Shown: positions 24,201 through 35,500 of the stretch, piece by piece
Layout of the letters: the number at the start of each line of letters is the position of its first letter
Numbering within the stretch: the stretch's first letter is position 1
Source of the DNA: Haemonchus contortus
Lineage: Eukaryota; Nematoda; Chromadorea; Rhabditida; Trichostrongylidae
Reading direction: 5' to 3'
Assembly (NCBI GenBank): GCA_000469685.2
Contig: LS997565.1
Span: forward strand, 38,079,019-38,143,018
DNA: 64,000 nucleotides
Notes under the pieces: model-generated
The model's database searches: none
What the model was told of the DNA's origin: nothing
What the model saw: the letters and a program-made list of their open reading frames with translations, nothing else
Made by a program: the position numbers and the translations under genes

Positions 24201-24868
24201 GTGAGAATTTTGATATCATTGATACGTAATCTGAGGTTTTTAGACGGCAGAGAGATATGAAAGCAGTGGTTGGAGTCAGGGTGAGCTTAACAGGCGTGAA
24301 ATTCATTTTCATAGTTATATTGCACTGAGAGAAGCTACAGTCAGCGGAGACCTACAAGGATGAGCCTATCTAAAGAGCGGGGCATCATCTCGAGCTTCCT
24401 AGCTACTTAGATGGAATTCTCGTCTGACGTGGTCTTATGGCTAGTCGCAAGTCCATTCCAAATCCAAGCCAGTAGCCCTTCATCTGGCATGCAGTCAAAG
24501 ATTGAGGGTAAAATTGAAAGGTTGCGGGAAGGGCCTTATCAGGAGACCCTTACCGCCCACTTGAAGCTGTTCCCAGTGTGAAGTATATTCTTTGCATCCC
24601 CCTTTTTTAGCTGGACTTTGTGGTAGTAGAAAAAGTATAATAATAGATAAATAATTCCATTTCTAGGATTTCAAGCCACGACTTGATGCTGGGCATCCAG
24701 TTTTTCACTTTTATCTTCATCACAAGGCTGTATCGGTTGATTCCTGATGTTCTTTTCTCCAAAAAGAATGTTCCGGTCGTCAGTTGCTCAGCAATGGACT
24801 CTCAAGCAGGAAAACTGCGTAACAGACATGGAAAGGAAATGGGGTTTGCTAGAACCCATAGGCTTTGA
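21274..24868 (+). CDS. Type-2 7TM chemoreceptor b (Srg-superfamily, Srv-like)
   Basis: Six exons form one open frame of 328 residues: 21274-21426, 22097-22312, 22411-22569, 22671-22778, 23753-23901 and 24667-24868. The ATG lies two bases after TTTTTCAG, so this may be a spliced-leader acceptor. TM1 is in exon 1 before FIRRKH; exon 2 holds TM3 and NRFTAIIFPMRYRQ, with IW at the start of exon 3; exon 3 carries NPTGSFYFSSEGTIEIS; exon 5 has TM6 (RYLLCAILTFVPLILELTRS); exon 6 has TM7 (FIFITRLYRLIPDVLF). The exon 1 donor is GC (AAT/GCAGGT), where gene c has GTAAGT at the homologous place; the other introns are GT-AG. Intron 4 holds a SINE. Expected to be a chemosensory membrane receptor; ligand unknown. 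Confidence 0.82.
23143..23447 (+). mobile_element. tRNA-headed SINE copy in intron 4 of gene b
   Basis: Shows the B-box-like CACGGGTTCGAATCCTGG, the family body CCGCCTAGGCCAACCAAGCC, GGTGAATTGGTACCAG and ACGCCACTACGATTCTGAAT, and the 3' part GCGGGGCGCATCCCTC. A G-rich run precedes the head. Confidence 0.8.
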
Positions 24869-25371
24869 AAACGGCTGTTGTCAAAAAATAAAATGCAGTA
24901 AAGACTTACCGAATGCTTCTCGTTTGATACGAATATGTAGTTAGTTGTGAATTGAAAATAAAAATTTCGTTCAAATCTTCCACTCAAAAAATCGGAAAGA
25001 AGGAGCCGACAATACACAAGAAGGGGTACGTCTTCAGGGCTTAAATAATTATATTATTTTTTCTCGAGAATTCACGAGTTTCTGACTTCAACAGACCTGA
25101 ATAATGGAACAAAGCCATTGCTGGATCAAGTATACCGTTCACTTTGCAAATCAAATGGATGCGAAGCGAATTCGGGATGCTCCATGTTGTTGTCTGAGCT
25201 TTCAAAAACAAGTATGTTAGAAATGGAGCGACATCAAGTTTTGATAGCTAATTATTGAACGGTCAGAACCCAACACACAGGACACTTTCAAGAGAAAGAA
25301 ACTTCGGTTCTCAGCTCCATAAATACATCTCCTCACCACATTTACAGTAAATACACAAAAACTTTAGCTAT
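24869..25371. other. 3' flank of gene b
   Basis: Contains AAAATAAAATGC about 20 bases after the stop, a possible polyadenylation region. No exon recognised. Confidence 0.45.
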
Positions 25372-25640
25372 CAAGTGACGCAATACATATTACACAAGCA
25401 TGGTCATCAGTTTACAACCCACATCAACCGAGCCTTTCAGCTCTTCTTTGTCGGACAATTGGTACCACGCTAGTTTGGGAGGATAAAAGCGCTGACTTGT
25501 ACATTGGCTGACCACCGCAAGTCATTGTATAGGCCACATACGCACTCATTACGCCACTACGATTCTGAATGGAAGTCAAATGCGTGGGCGCATCCCTCAC
25601 ACGGGACTGACTAATACGAAAAAGTTTAAAGACTTTTTAA
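25372..25640 (+). mobile_element. tRNA-headed SINE copy with decayed head
   Basis: The head and B box are degraded (CATCAGTTTACAACCCAC), but the body is clear: GACAATTGGTACCACGC, GTCATTGTATAGGCCACATA, CATTACGCCACTACGATTCT and the tail CACACGGGACTGACTAA. The copy downstream of gene c lies in the same place. Confidence 0.7.
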
Positions 25641-26733
25641 AAAAAATTCTGCAGTCAGTATCCATCCTCAATCCTCAGTTATACTCTAGCATGCCAGCCC
25701 AGTGTGCACATTAGATCTTTCAGAAGTTCCCGTAGTTTAAGACCCAGAAGAAAAATGTCGATACGTTACTGGAAAGTTGTAGATGCTTTTTCCAAATCCC
25801 GTGGAAGTCCAGTACTATAGGAATCCAGCTCCTAGATATCCGAAGCTTTTGTACTTATGCTAGTTAAGAGTGTAATTTTTTCCAAAATGAAACTTCGGCA
25901 CTATTTACCCTTTACTGCCCCACCTTGTCGAGAATGAGCTGAATTTCTAACGAATTTTTTCAAAGAAGATAAAACCGGCTAGAAACTTATCTACAGGGAT
26001 AATTTGACCCGTAGAACACGAATATTGCATCCATTTGTCATGAGAGTGCTTGGCGCTTGCGCTACAGGCGCCTGTGTCAAATCGCTGGGTCACCGCTCCT
26101 GCTGAAAACTTGACCCTGACTAGTGTCCCAGGCGTTTTCATGATGAGCGGATGCGATACTCGTGTTCTAGGGGTCAAATTACCCCTCCAGGCAAGTTTCT
26201 AGCCGGTTCCACCTTCTCTGAAAAAATTCGATAGAAATCCAGCCCTTTCTCGACAGAGTGGGGCAGTAAAGGGTAAATAGTGCCGAAACTTCTTCCTCCG
26301 CTCATGCTTCAATCATGCATGATATTGTTGTCTCTGATGGCCATAGGAGGGAATTACGAATGATGAATAGTGCATTGCACAAAATTCATACCACAGTGTT
26401 GTTGTTGTATATTGAAAGATCTAATTCAATGTTTTGGATACAAAAACTACCATAATCTCACCGTCTACGATATTCAACAAAAATAAGTCCCTTTTATAAG
26501 TGTTTTCAGCTTTGCTGAGCATATAATGATTGCTTTCAGGCTTTTCAATGAATTACCCATAAATTAGTAAAAGAGAATCGCGAACGATGTCGTCGTTCAG
26601 ACGCCCCCTTCGTTCGACTTGTTGCCTTCGATCTTATTTCCTTTCTCAATTGAACGCACTTCTTCTGTCACTAGCTCTTCTTTTACTGGTAGGGTGGTGC
26701 ATGATAAAAGGGAATTGAAGGTGAATCGAATAT
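25641..26733. other. Intergenic region upstream of gene C
   Basis: No coding exon seen. The distal part (after about 26390) aligns with the DNA upstream of gene E (38340 onward) and of pseudogene F (58990 onward), so it belongs to the duplicated unit. An inverted pair of related blocks near 25890-25930 and 26220-26290 (both containing TTTACCCTTTACTGCCCCA in opposite orientation) flanks about 300 bp. Confidence 0.5.
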
Positions 26734-26755
26734 GTTATTATATAACGCGGCGACA
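26734..26755 (+). promoter_or_regulatory. Conserved TATA-like block upstream of gene C
   Basis: TTATATAACGCGGCGACA is identical at 38692-38709 upstream of gene E, while nearby bases differ. It lies about 30 bp before the gene C start codon. The role is inferred from conservation only. Confidence 0.4.
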
Positions 26756-26784
26756 CCCTAGAAGTTTCTACCTCGTTTCAGGAC

Positions 26785-29700
26785 ATGGGGTCCAATAGTA
26801 CTGTATGGCCGGATTTGACAGAAGAATACTGCATTGAGGTGAGAAATCTGCAAGGAATTAGTTGGAACGAGAGACATCCTTATGCACTTGTTTTCATTAT
26901 CCCAACTTACCATACTCTGATGAGCTTCATTTTCCAGACTCAGTAACGTGGCTGAAAAAACTTAATGACGCTTTTATAGAGACTCCTCCCTAATCCTCAG
27001 CTTACTCGAATTCCCATGATGCGCGGTCCATCTTCGTCCTCCCTCACGGTGATAGTTGGGGAGAGTACTTCTTTCCCAAAATCGCAAGGTACCCAGATGC
27101 GCGCGATACAACGGAAAAAATCTGAATTCCCAGGGGATTGATACGGTAGTGGTTGTGAACGGAATCGAATGACTGACGAAGGCGCTAGTGTTGACGCAGA
27201 TTCAAGCTTTCCTTCCTCTCTTTGTAGAACTTTCAAAACTTCTCCATGAAGCAAGGCCACAGAATGTGGCCTATTGGGCTGGTCTGAACTCGGAAGGAAG
27301 GCACTAATACAGGGTTGGCCATAATTATAGCGACAAGGCTTGCTGCAGTTAGCGTGCATTCTATCGCGCACGTAGCGCACCAGTTTTATGGATTTTTCAA
27401 TCTCATCATTTTTTCTAAATCCTGTTAAAACTTAGTTAAATTTGGTCCATTCATAGTGAAATGGTGAAGCCTTCTCCTGATCGTTCCGCTATCGTTCGTC
27501 TGCACAAAGTCGGCCGCCCACCCGCCACGATCACCTCGGCATCCACCGCAGCATCGTGTATCTCACACTCCAACGTTATCGAGACCTTGGTGGACTCCAA
27601 GACCGCCGAAGACGTGGAAGACCTCGTACTGCTCGCACTTCGAAGGTCGTCGAGGCCGTTAGAAAGCGGATAGCAAGAAAAGCCACTCGGAGCACCTCGA
27701 CGATGGCTCGCGACATGGTAACCTCGCGGAGGGCAATGGAAAGGGTCTTTATGAAGACCTTCAGATGTACCATAACCGTACTCGGAAGGCTGCTATCTTC
27801 AGCGCTTCGAATCAGCAGGCGCGAGTCAAGAAGTGCCAATAGCTTTTGCTTCGGACGCGCAACAAGGGCCACCATTCGATCGTCTTTTCGGATGAGGAGC
27901 TCTTCACCGTCGAGCAGCAGTTCAACGCTCGGAACGTCAGAATGATGGCAAGGAATGCCGAGGAAGCTGACAAGAAGGGAAGAGTCGTTCACCGGGCCGC
28001 ACACCCTGCCCAAGTCATGGTTTGGGCAGGGATGTGTGCCTCGGGGAAAACGCCGTTGATATTCGTGGACCCCGGCGTCAAAATCGACAAAGATTACTAT
28101 CAGAAGACGATTCTGGAAGATGCTCTACTCCCGTGGGCGAACTCCCACTTCAAGGGCCGCCCGTAGACATTCCAGCAAGATTCGGCGTCCGCCCGCAAGA
28201 CCAGGGTCGTCCAAGCGTGGTGCAAAAGCGAACTCCCCGACTTCATCTCGGCGGAGGAATGGCCGGCATCGTCACCGGATTTGAACCCACTGGACTATAA
28301 CTTGTGTTCCTACTTTGAGAGCAGGGCCTGCGCCACTCGCCACCCCAATTTGGATTCTCTGAAGGCAGCGCTCATCCGAGAATGGTACGAAATGTCGACG
28401 CACTCCTGCGTCCGGTTATCGACGCCTTTCCCAAGCGACTCCGCGCTGCCGTCCGTGCCAAAGGTGGCCGAATCGAGAAGTAACTTATGATTGTTATGTA
28501 CCAGTTGTTACTTAATAAATATTATGTTCATGACTCGTTTGCACTTTTGCTTTCTTAGATATAAAGTGAAAACCTTGTCGCTATATTTATGGCCAACCCT
28601 GTAATTTAGCATTCAATCCAATCCACAAGCATTATGAGTCTGTCTGGTGGACCATTCCAGAATATTCCCGAAGTGTTCCCCTTGTCAATGAGAAAATAAG
28701 CAGAGTTGATGTAAGTAGAGGTACCCATCAGCGACACATCTTTAACATGGATTATATACAGTACATGCTTGAGTACTGGTTCAAGTCTTGGCTCGAATAC
28801 TCGCAATAACTATCAAATGTTCTAGCATGGAGTGCTTGTGGCTACTTCTGTTTACTACCGACTCACACTAACGTTTTCTCTAATCGTATCAACATTATCT
28901 GCAACCTATACAGTCTACTTTTTATGTGGCTGTTACAGCAGAAGTCTTTTTTTCCACAGAAATTTGAGGGTATGTTTGGCTTTGATAAAATTTCATTTTT
29001 TTTCTGACTGGTATTTCTTCAAATGACTAAAGCAGACACAAATAATTCAATTTTTGCAGACACTATTTTTCTCTCTGAGCATTTGCTGCCTTTCTTACAG
29101 CCTCATAAATGTCTTTGCGAAGGTAAGCTTTCAGAAATTCCTTGTGTACTGACCCCCTTCCCGTCATTCTTCTCAAGCGGTGTCTGGCAAAATTCTAACC
29201 ATAGACAATGAAATTTGAATATAATTGAGACAAAATGCCTGGAAATTGGAGAAAATTGTTTTAAAGTGGATCGAAGTAGGGGTAGTACTCGTACATGGCG
29301 CAGGATAAGTTCATAACTATCAAAGCTGTAATGAAAGGATGAAGATTCATGTCATTGGGACTTGATCATTCCCATCTGAAAAATGTGTCCGTGCAGTCGA
29401 CATTCATTCCGAATTGCGCTGGCCTGCCGATGTTCAGGTCAATGTTTTCAACCTCTCAGACAAGTCTGATGCCATTTAGCCTACCCCTGAGGGATAGAAG
29501 GTTTGGTTGGCCTAGGCGGATGTGGATCGAGGATTCGAACCCGTGACTATGCGCGCCACCTCGTCCCTGAAAGCCCCCCCCCCCACCCTTCTCCCTTCGC
29601 TATATCTAAGAAAAATGGTTTGATCGTTTGACAAGTCTACCGTTTTCAGAGTCATCACTTGGCACTGTCATTTCTGTACACGACGCCATGTCAGATTTTT

Positions 29701-30907
29701 CTGCCAAGAATACTCTACGCATGTATGACTGTTTCCTGCTTTTTTGCCTATGTTACCTCTCAATTCGTTATGACTTCTATAGTGATCGAAAGATGGATTG
29801 CATTCATATTCATTGCTAAATACGAGTCAGGATATACTAAGCTAGGGCCAGCACTGGGAGCAGGAGCTGTGAGTTTGATTGCAATGATGTTGGGCTTCTA
29901 ATTGAAGTCTAGTTGTTAATGTCAAGAACAGCTGCTGAACATAATTACAGGCCAGTGTCTGATAGCTCAGATAATTGGAATGGTTTGAATGTTTTTCAGG
30001 TTTTCATTTCTTCTCTACTTGTTTTTGTTCTTTTCAATGGGCAGAATTTTGATGGATGGTACATAGATGGTCGAACGTTTCCGTTGATAACGTATGATCG
30101 GGCGAACATCGTGCTTTTCTCATTGTTGGGATCGAACATCATCTGCCTAATTCTTACAATCATACTGCATCTACTGACTCCAAAACGTCGAGTCCGGTGA
30201 ATCTACAGAATTTGTGATTCTCATGAATAGCTGTTGGAGCTAGCTCCTTCCTTCGCTTTGGAAGATTTACTAAGTCTAACTTCAATTTAGCATGTCGTTG
30301 TCTTCAAAATTTCAAATAAGGGAGAATTCAACAGCTTCAAAATTGCTCTTTTGGATTGCTACCATTCAATGTATAGCATATTGTTGCGCACAAAGTGCCT
30401 TATTATATCTGAGAATCTACCATTCCAAAGACCCCATGTCTCCTGCATACAAAGAAAACGTCGATGTAAGTTGACTATATCCTGTTAAAGTCATCTTGAG
30501 CTTCTCTTTTCTCTTATTTTTGATGCTCATGAGCTTTCGAGGTTGGAATGGTAAGACCCAAAATACTTCATGATAGGATGCTGAAAGGTACGCATCTCGT
30601 AGTGTTAAAAAGTTAGGGACAGTGGGATATTTCTACATTCGGATCAACCATATTTGTGTTTCACTGAGTAGCAGACATGATAAACCAAATTCAATGGATG
30701 ATAGCTCAATTTCAGCAAAAATTATTCAGGTTTTCTCGATTCCCATGCAAATTTTAAGCTTATTTTTCGATTCTTCGTTATCATTTCCAATTTTGGTAAA
30801 ATTTACAGTTTTTCAACCTGTATACCTTGATTATGCCTATATTGTCAACGCTCTACTTTGCTAAAGTGAAACGGCAACGTATCAGCGACATCAGAAATCA
30901 TTTAAAC
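26785..30907 (+). CDS. Type-1 7TM chemoreceptor gene C, canonical last exon missing
   Basis: Exons 0-6: 26785-26838, 28826-28969, 29060-29122, 29650-29868, 30000-30196, 30291-30465 and 30809-30907, all open and of the same lengths as in gene E. Exon 0 encodes MGSNSTVWPDLTEEYCIE with an N-glycosylation sequon, an extracellular N-terminus; its ATG is three bases after TTTCAG, a possible spliced-leader acceptor. Exon 1 has TM1 and FFHRNLR; exon 3 has ERWIAFIFIAKYE; exon 5 starts MSLSSKFQIREN; exon 6 ends KVKRQRISDIRNHLN. The conserved exon 7 (IKTIGSDGWTNY...) is absent before gene D begins. Possible substitutes: read-through after exon 6, an alternative terminal exon at 31189 (acceptor TGTCTCAG, IKV...), or splicing into gene D. 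Intron 1 contains a maT-like transposon and intron 2 a SINE. Confidence 0.8.
27310..28601 (+). mobile_element. maT-like (DD37D) Tc1/mariner element, broken transposase
   Basis: Ends CAGGGTTGGCCATAA...TATAGCGACAAGG at both sides, flanked by TA (27308-27309 and 28602-28603); 1292 bp. The transposase starts at about 27461 and is spread over frames: VFSDEELFTVEQQFN (first acidic site), HPAQVMVWAGM, then after a stop near 28166 QDSASARKTRVVQAW and SSPDLNPLDYN. Thirty-seven residues separate the second and third aspartates, the spacing of maT-type transposases. Frameshifts near 27550 and 28160 make it inactive. Coding is much GC-richer than the surrounding intron of gene C, which fits a fairly recent arrival. 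Confidence 0.85.
29356..29568 (-). mobile_element. tRNA-headed SINE copy in intron 2 of gene C
   Basis: On the minus strand: CACGGGTTCGAATCCTCGAT, CCGCCTAGGCCAACCAAACC, then a shortened body. Copies in the same intron and orientation occur in genes E and G, so it predates their duplication. Confidence 0.7.
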
Positions 30908-31299
30908 GTAAGCGTAGCTCTGAGTATGTACTTATCCGGTTCACAGGGTTTCCCACCTCCATTCGTGAACGCTGCACTCAATTCAGCTGGCATATCGAGC
31001 ACGTCCGAATTCGGATGGAATGCACTGCAAATTTTGCATAATATCCTATCCACATGTAGGTAGTATGAGTACATCCAATCCACGCTTGTTTGTAAGAAAG
31101 TAAGGATATACGCTCGAAATATCTTTGCAAGTATTTGGAACATCCGCAATCTGTTCCGACTTCAGCAACGTGAAAAAAGGTGTCTCAGATAAAGGTTCTC
31201 ATTAGTAGTATTTGTAGACCCAGGCTATGTACAGTACACATTTGAGTAGTGGCATGAGTTTGAGCTCGAACAGTAAGCTTTAATCAACAAGTGTTTCAG

Positions 31300-33586
31300 A
31301 ATGGAGTGCTTCTGGCTACTTCTCTTTACTACCGTCTCACGCAGTTGTTTTCTCTAACCATTTCAACATTATCTGTAACCTATACAATCTACTTTCTATG
31401 CCGCTACTACAGCAAAATTCCATTTTTCCACAGAAACTTGAGGGTATTAATTTTTTAATTGATAATTTCGATGACTGAGCAAACACTGAATTTTTTTTGC
31501 AGATACTATTTTTCTCACTGAGCATTTGCTGCCTTTCTTACAGCATCATAAATGGTTTTTTGAAGGTAAGTCTTTGAAGGTTCCTTAAATACTCGACATC
31601 ACCCTCCCCCCCTCTCCGGTCCCCCGCCGATCTTCTCAAGCACTGTCTCTTGGTGTAAAGCAATGTTCCAATTAAGGTACAGTTGAAATTGAAAAGAAAT
31701 GTGTAAGAGAATGTCTCACAATTGGGAAAAATGTTTGAAAGCGAGGTAGGATTCGAAGACGTACTCCTGCATGGCGTAGAGTAAATTTGTGACTATGAAG
31801 GTGCCCAATTAAAGTGAGAGGATCATGGAAAAATCTTCTGAAAGTGCCACAACGACTAGCATAAATGGATTAAAACTCGACTGTTTTCAGAGTCACCATT
31901 TGGCACTGTCGGCGTAGAGCAGAGCATTTTTTTTAAACAAAATGGATTAGCTGTTTTACAGGCTAGCTATTTTCAGAGTCATCACTTGGCGCTGTCATTT
32001 CTGTACACAGAGCCATGCCAGATTTTTCTACCAAAAATACTATACGCATGCATGACTGTTTCATGCTTTTTTGTTTATGTTATCTCTCAGTTCATGATGA
32101 CTTCTATAGTTATTGAAAGATGGATTGCATTCATATTCATTCGTAAATACGAGTCAGGATATACAAAGCTAGGACCAGCATTGATAGCAGGAACAGTGAG
32201 TTCAATGGCAGTGATGGTCTCCTTCATTGAAACTTATTTGTGAATGTTAAGAATAGCTGCTGAATAGAACTTTGGAACAGCGCATGACAGCCCAGATGAC
32301 TGTAATGATTGAAGTTATTTCTTTAGGTTCTTATTTCTTCTCTACTTGTTTTTTTCCTTTTTAATGGGCAGAGTTTTGCTGGATGGTATGTAAATGGTCG
32401 ATTGTTTCCGCTGACTATTTACAGTAGAGCGAACCTTGTGCTCTCCTCGATGTTGGGATCAAATATCATCTGCCTAATTTTCACAATAATTCTACATCTT
32501 CTGACTCCGAAACGCCGAATACGGTAAGCCAGGACTTCTGAACTACGTGAATGTACTGTCGAAGCCAGTATTTACCTTCGTGTTCGCAAATTTGGTAATT
32601 TCGATGTAATTTCAGCATGTCATTGTCTTCGAAATTTCAAAGGAGGGAAAATTTGATAGCTTCAAAGTTGTTCTTTTATATTGCTACTCTTCAATCTACG
32701 GCATATTGTTGCTCACAAAGTGCTTCATTATATCTGAGAATCTATCATTCCAAAAATCCCATGTCTGCTGCATACAAAGAAAACGTTGATGTAAGTTGAT
32801 TAGCCTCTTTCATATTCATTTTGAACTTCTTTTTTCTCTTTGGTTTTCATGAACTTCCGAGGTTGAAGTTCAATTGTCCAAAATGTATTATATTATGATT
32901 ACTTCAAGATGGGTACCCCTAGGAATTGTAGGATGGAAGCTATCGTGGTCGTCCTCCTACTATGTATCACAGTCTTGGCAAAAGCGGGTTCTCCGAAAAA
33001 GACGATACAAACGTTTTCAGAATACGTTAGGATCATCTATTCAACCTTGTCTATCTTCTACAGTTATCAATCCTTGAAAATGAATGAGGATACTCCCCAC
33101 CCTCTCGCCCCCATCCCCACTGATTTCACTGCCGCGGAGGGAGTGGCATGGATAGCCGCCTCTCTACCTGAAAGAACTCAATGTGTCTTCCAATGACAGC
33201 AGCCATGATAAGCACAGTTTTTACGAGTAAACTGATACTACGGCTCAATATGAGCAATAATTATGTATATTGTCTTGATTCCAATGCAAACGTCAAATCC
33301 AATTTTCACTTTTTGTCAAGCTTTTCAAATTTCGAAAGAGTTTTCAGTTTTTCAACCTCTACACCTTAGCTATGCCTGTCCTGTCAACACTCTACTTTGC
33401 TAAAGTGAAACGGCAGCGCATCAAGGATATCAGAAATCATTTGGATGTATGCGTGCCATCGTACTTGCATAGATTTATTATTGCTTTTCCAAAGCCTTGT
33501 ATCTGAATTTCATCTCTTAGATCAAGACTATTGGAAGCGATGGCTGGACGAATTACTCAACAATGATTAAGAAGCAGTGGAATTGA
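31300..33586 (+). CDS. Type-1 7TM chemoreceptor gene D, first exon missing
   Basis: Exons 1-7: 31300-31443, 31503-31565, 31977-32195, 32327-32523, 32616-32790, 33348-33446 and 33521-33586, open throughout (320 residues). TM1 is followed by FFHRNLR, exon 2 is ILFFSLSICCLSYSIINGF, exon 3 has ERWIAFIFIRKYE, exon 4 ends TPKRRIR, exon 5 starts MSLSSKFQRREN and exon 7 ends TMIKKQWN before TGA. No copy of exon 0 lies between the end of gene C exon 6 (30907) and 31300, and only 392 bp separate the two genes. Every intron boundary involved is phase 0, so D could use exon 0 of gene C by alternative splicing or be fused to C. A partial second copy of the exon 3 start (TTTTCAGAGTCACCATTTGG near 31876) lies in intron 2. 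Confidence 0.8.
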
Positions 33587-34964
33587 ACTACATCTAGTGC
33601 ATCTCAACCTTCATAGCTCAGTGGAGGCTCAGGCCCCTCCAAAGGCCCTTGAAAAGGTTTCTATTAAGTGGGATTAAAGCACCACTCTGATTATAAGAGT
33701 TGGTCGAAGCGAGCGATAAATTTAGGGATATCTCTGACGCTTCATTGTTTACCATTTTCGCCATTTAACCTATCAGTAATACGGCATTACAAACGGTTTC
33801 TTCATGGAACGTCATGAAAGTGTCGTACTAGAATGATCCATTTCGAGTTTATGTGTTACATGTGGCAAATGCGAATGATATGTAGTCACTTTTTTGAACA
33901 TGTACTCCGAGTGGCTAACTTCTCAAACAAATCGGCTGCTAGCACATTTTGTATACTCATTTTATTATTTTGTATGCTTCAATAAATCTTTGCCTACTTT
34001 GTTAATACAGAGAAGTGTTATTCCCAATAACAAGAAAGTCTCTGTTATTGAGCACAAACATCAAAAAACATCAGCAAGTGTTCTACGATTAACGTGTTCA
34101 TCCCAATGGGAAGGGATATGATACATTTTTCTGAGAAATGGATATGATGAAGAACTTGTGTCTCTCAAGCTTGGCGATTTGTGGGTAAAACTTTGCCCTC
34201 GGCTTCGAGACTTGGCTCGTATTCGTGCATGCGAGCACCGTGCGCTTGTCCCTTACACTACCGAGACCCTGCTTGCCCTCGTCTTCTTAATGGTTGAGGA
34301 TGTATAATTTTTAATATAGTCTGGTGCACATTAGAAATAAATTTATTCGTCACAAGTACTCCGTTAAGGATAATCGCAATAGCATTACTAAATTACTGTG
34401 GCAGTGGGAAGGTGTTCAGTATCTCGCTACATTGGCGAATGTACATATTTTACCCCCTTTCGTTGTCCACTAGCTCCGAACTACTGATAGTCTTCACGGG
34501 AATGTTCAGATGGTGGTTTATTTGGTGAAGAGGCGAACTGAGACATCCTCAAAGACACAGCTCACGATAACAAAGCTTTCTGAGATTTCCTAATCTCTTA
34601 TGATAAACCTGTAGCTCCAAAGGCAGAACGTTAGTCATTGCCGGTCCAAAGAACGACTTCGACAAAGTGTCACAAAGTTCCAAACAACTTGGCCGTCAAA
34701 CATACCCAAAAGTGAGGCTGCACCATTTACAATTAAACGGCCAGCTAGTAAGCTTATATGAGAGGAACCCTGGCCGTTACAGACACATATTCTTGCACAA
34801 TCCCCTTTCGTACTTTTTTGGTGCCTTACATATTCCGGCATCCACCGAATTTTTGCATTTTCGTGACTATATTCTGGCGAATTGTGCCTTTACCTTCATT
34901 CTACTTTTTTGTCGGAATAAGAACCATACAATTTTGCGTTAACCGTTTTCTTGAGCTCTTCACG
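33587..34964. other. 3' flank of gene D, shared with genes E and F
   Basis: Matches the flanks 42567-45170 and 62405-63700. It includes an AATAAATC polyadenylation-like signal near 33980, a decayed tRNA-like block near 34190-34290 (minus), and a hydrophobic reading frame near 34800-34915 (ASTEFLHFRDYILANCAF) also seen downstream of E. Confidence 0.55.
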
Positions 34965-35500
34965 CTGAGGTTTTTAAGTATGCTTTATTAGGCTGACGTT
35001 TCGGCGGAATCGCCTTCTTCAGAGCCTGAGAGGATCATAACAACCTGTGACTATCCGATCAAACGTCTCCACCAACTCAACTAAAGCTCGAGGCTTTGGG
35101 ATTGGCGACCTGTATCGAGAATTCTACAAGGGTTTACGCGCGCACACTGTGACTCCTGTGCTACGACCTCTATGATGACCTTGAAACATCTCCGTTATGC
35201 TTCTGAATTCGGTGGCTTCCTGAAGCAGTAGACTCTTTCAGTTGCCTTATACCATCTACATGCTCCTGGACACTCACGTAGAGTGGTCTTGCAGTTTCTC
35301 CAGTATACTCATCACCACAATCACAGCAAATAATTTTGTAGACCACCCCAGACATGTTATAATCACCTACCCTTTCAACTGCACAAACCACACAGTTTGA
35401 GGTTGTACATAGGCGAATGTATAGCCTGTTCCTTAAAAAAACGGGAGCGGAAAACAGTCAAGGTCGCCGTCGCCTTAACGCATATTGGCAACACCTCCAT
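34965..35500 (-). mobile_element. Penelope-like retroelement 3' fragment (GIY-YIG region)
   Basis: On the minus strand, from about 35480 to 35170, a frame reads CTTSNCVVCAVERVGDYN, then GVVYKIICCDCGDEYTGETA, the arrangement of cysteine linker plus GIY-YIG endonuclease typical of the C-terminus of Penelope-like elements. The YIG motif is altered to YTG and the usual catalytic arginine region reads RPLYVSVQEH. It is followed in its own direction by a hammerhead-like terminus (34991-35026). Only the 3' end of the element is present; no reverse transcriptase part was found. Confidence 0.7.
34991..35026 (-). ncRNA. Hammerhead-ribozyme-like motif in Penelope terminus
   Basis: Minus-strand order: GGCT / CTGAAGA / A GGCG ATTC CGCC / GAAA / CGTC / AGCC. 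GGCT and AGCC pair as stem I, GGCG/CGCC as stem II, CTGANGA and GAAA form the core, and ACGT makes a minimal self-complementary stem III, with the expected cleavage after the C of CGTC. Penelope-like elements are known to carry such minimal hammerheads. Activity is inferred. Confidence 0.55.

Noticed and set aside
26734..26785. Treating the TATA-like block and the following acceptor as one proven promoter plus outron
   Set aside because: The space between them is only about 25-45 bp, very short for an outron, so both roles cannot be asserted together.
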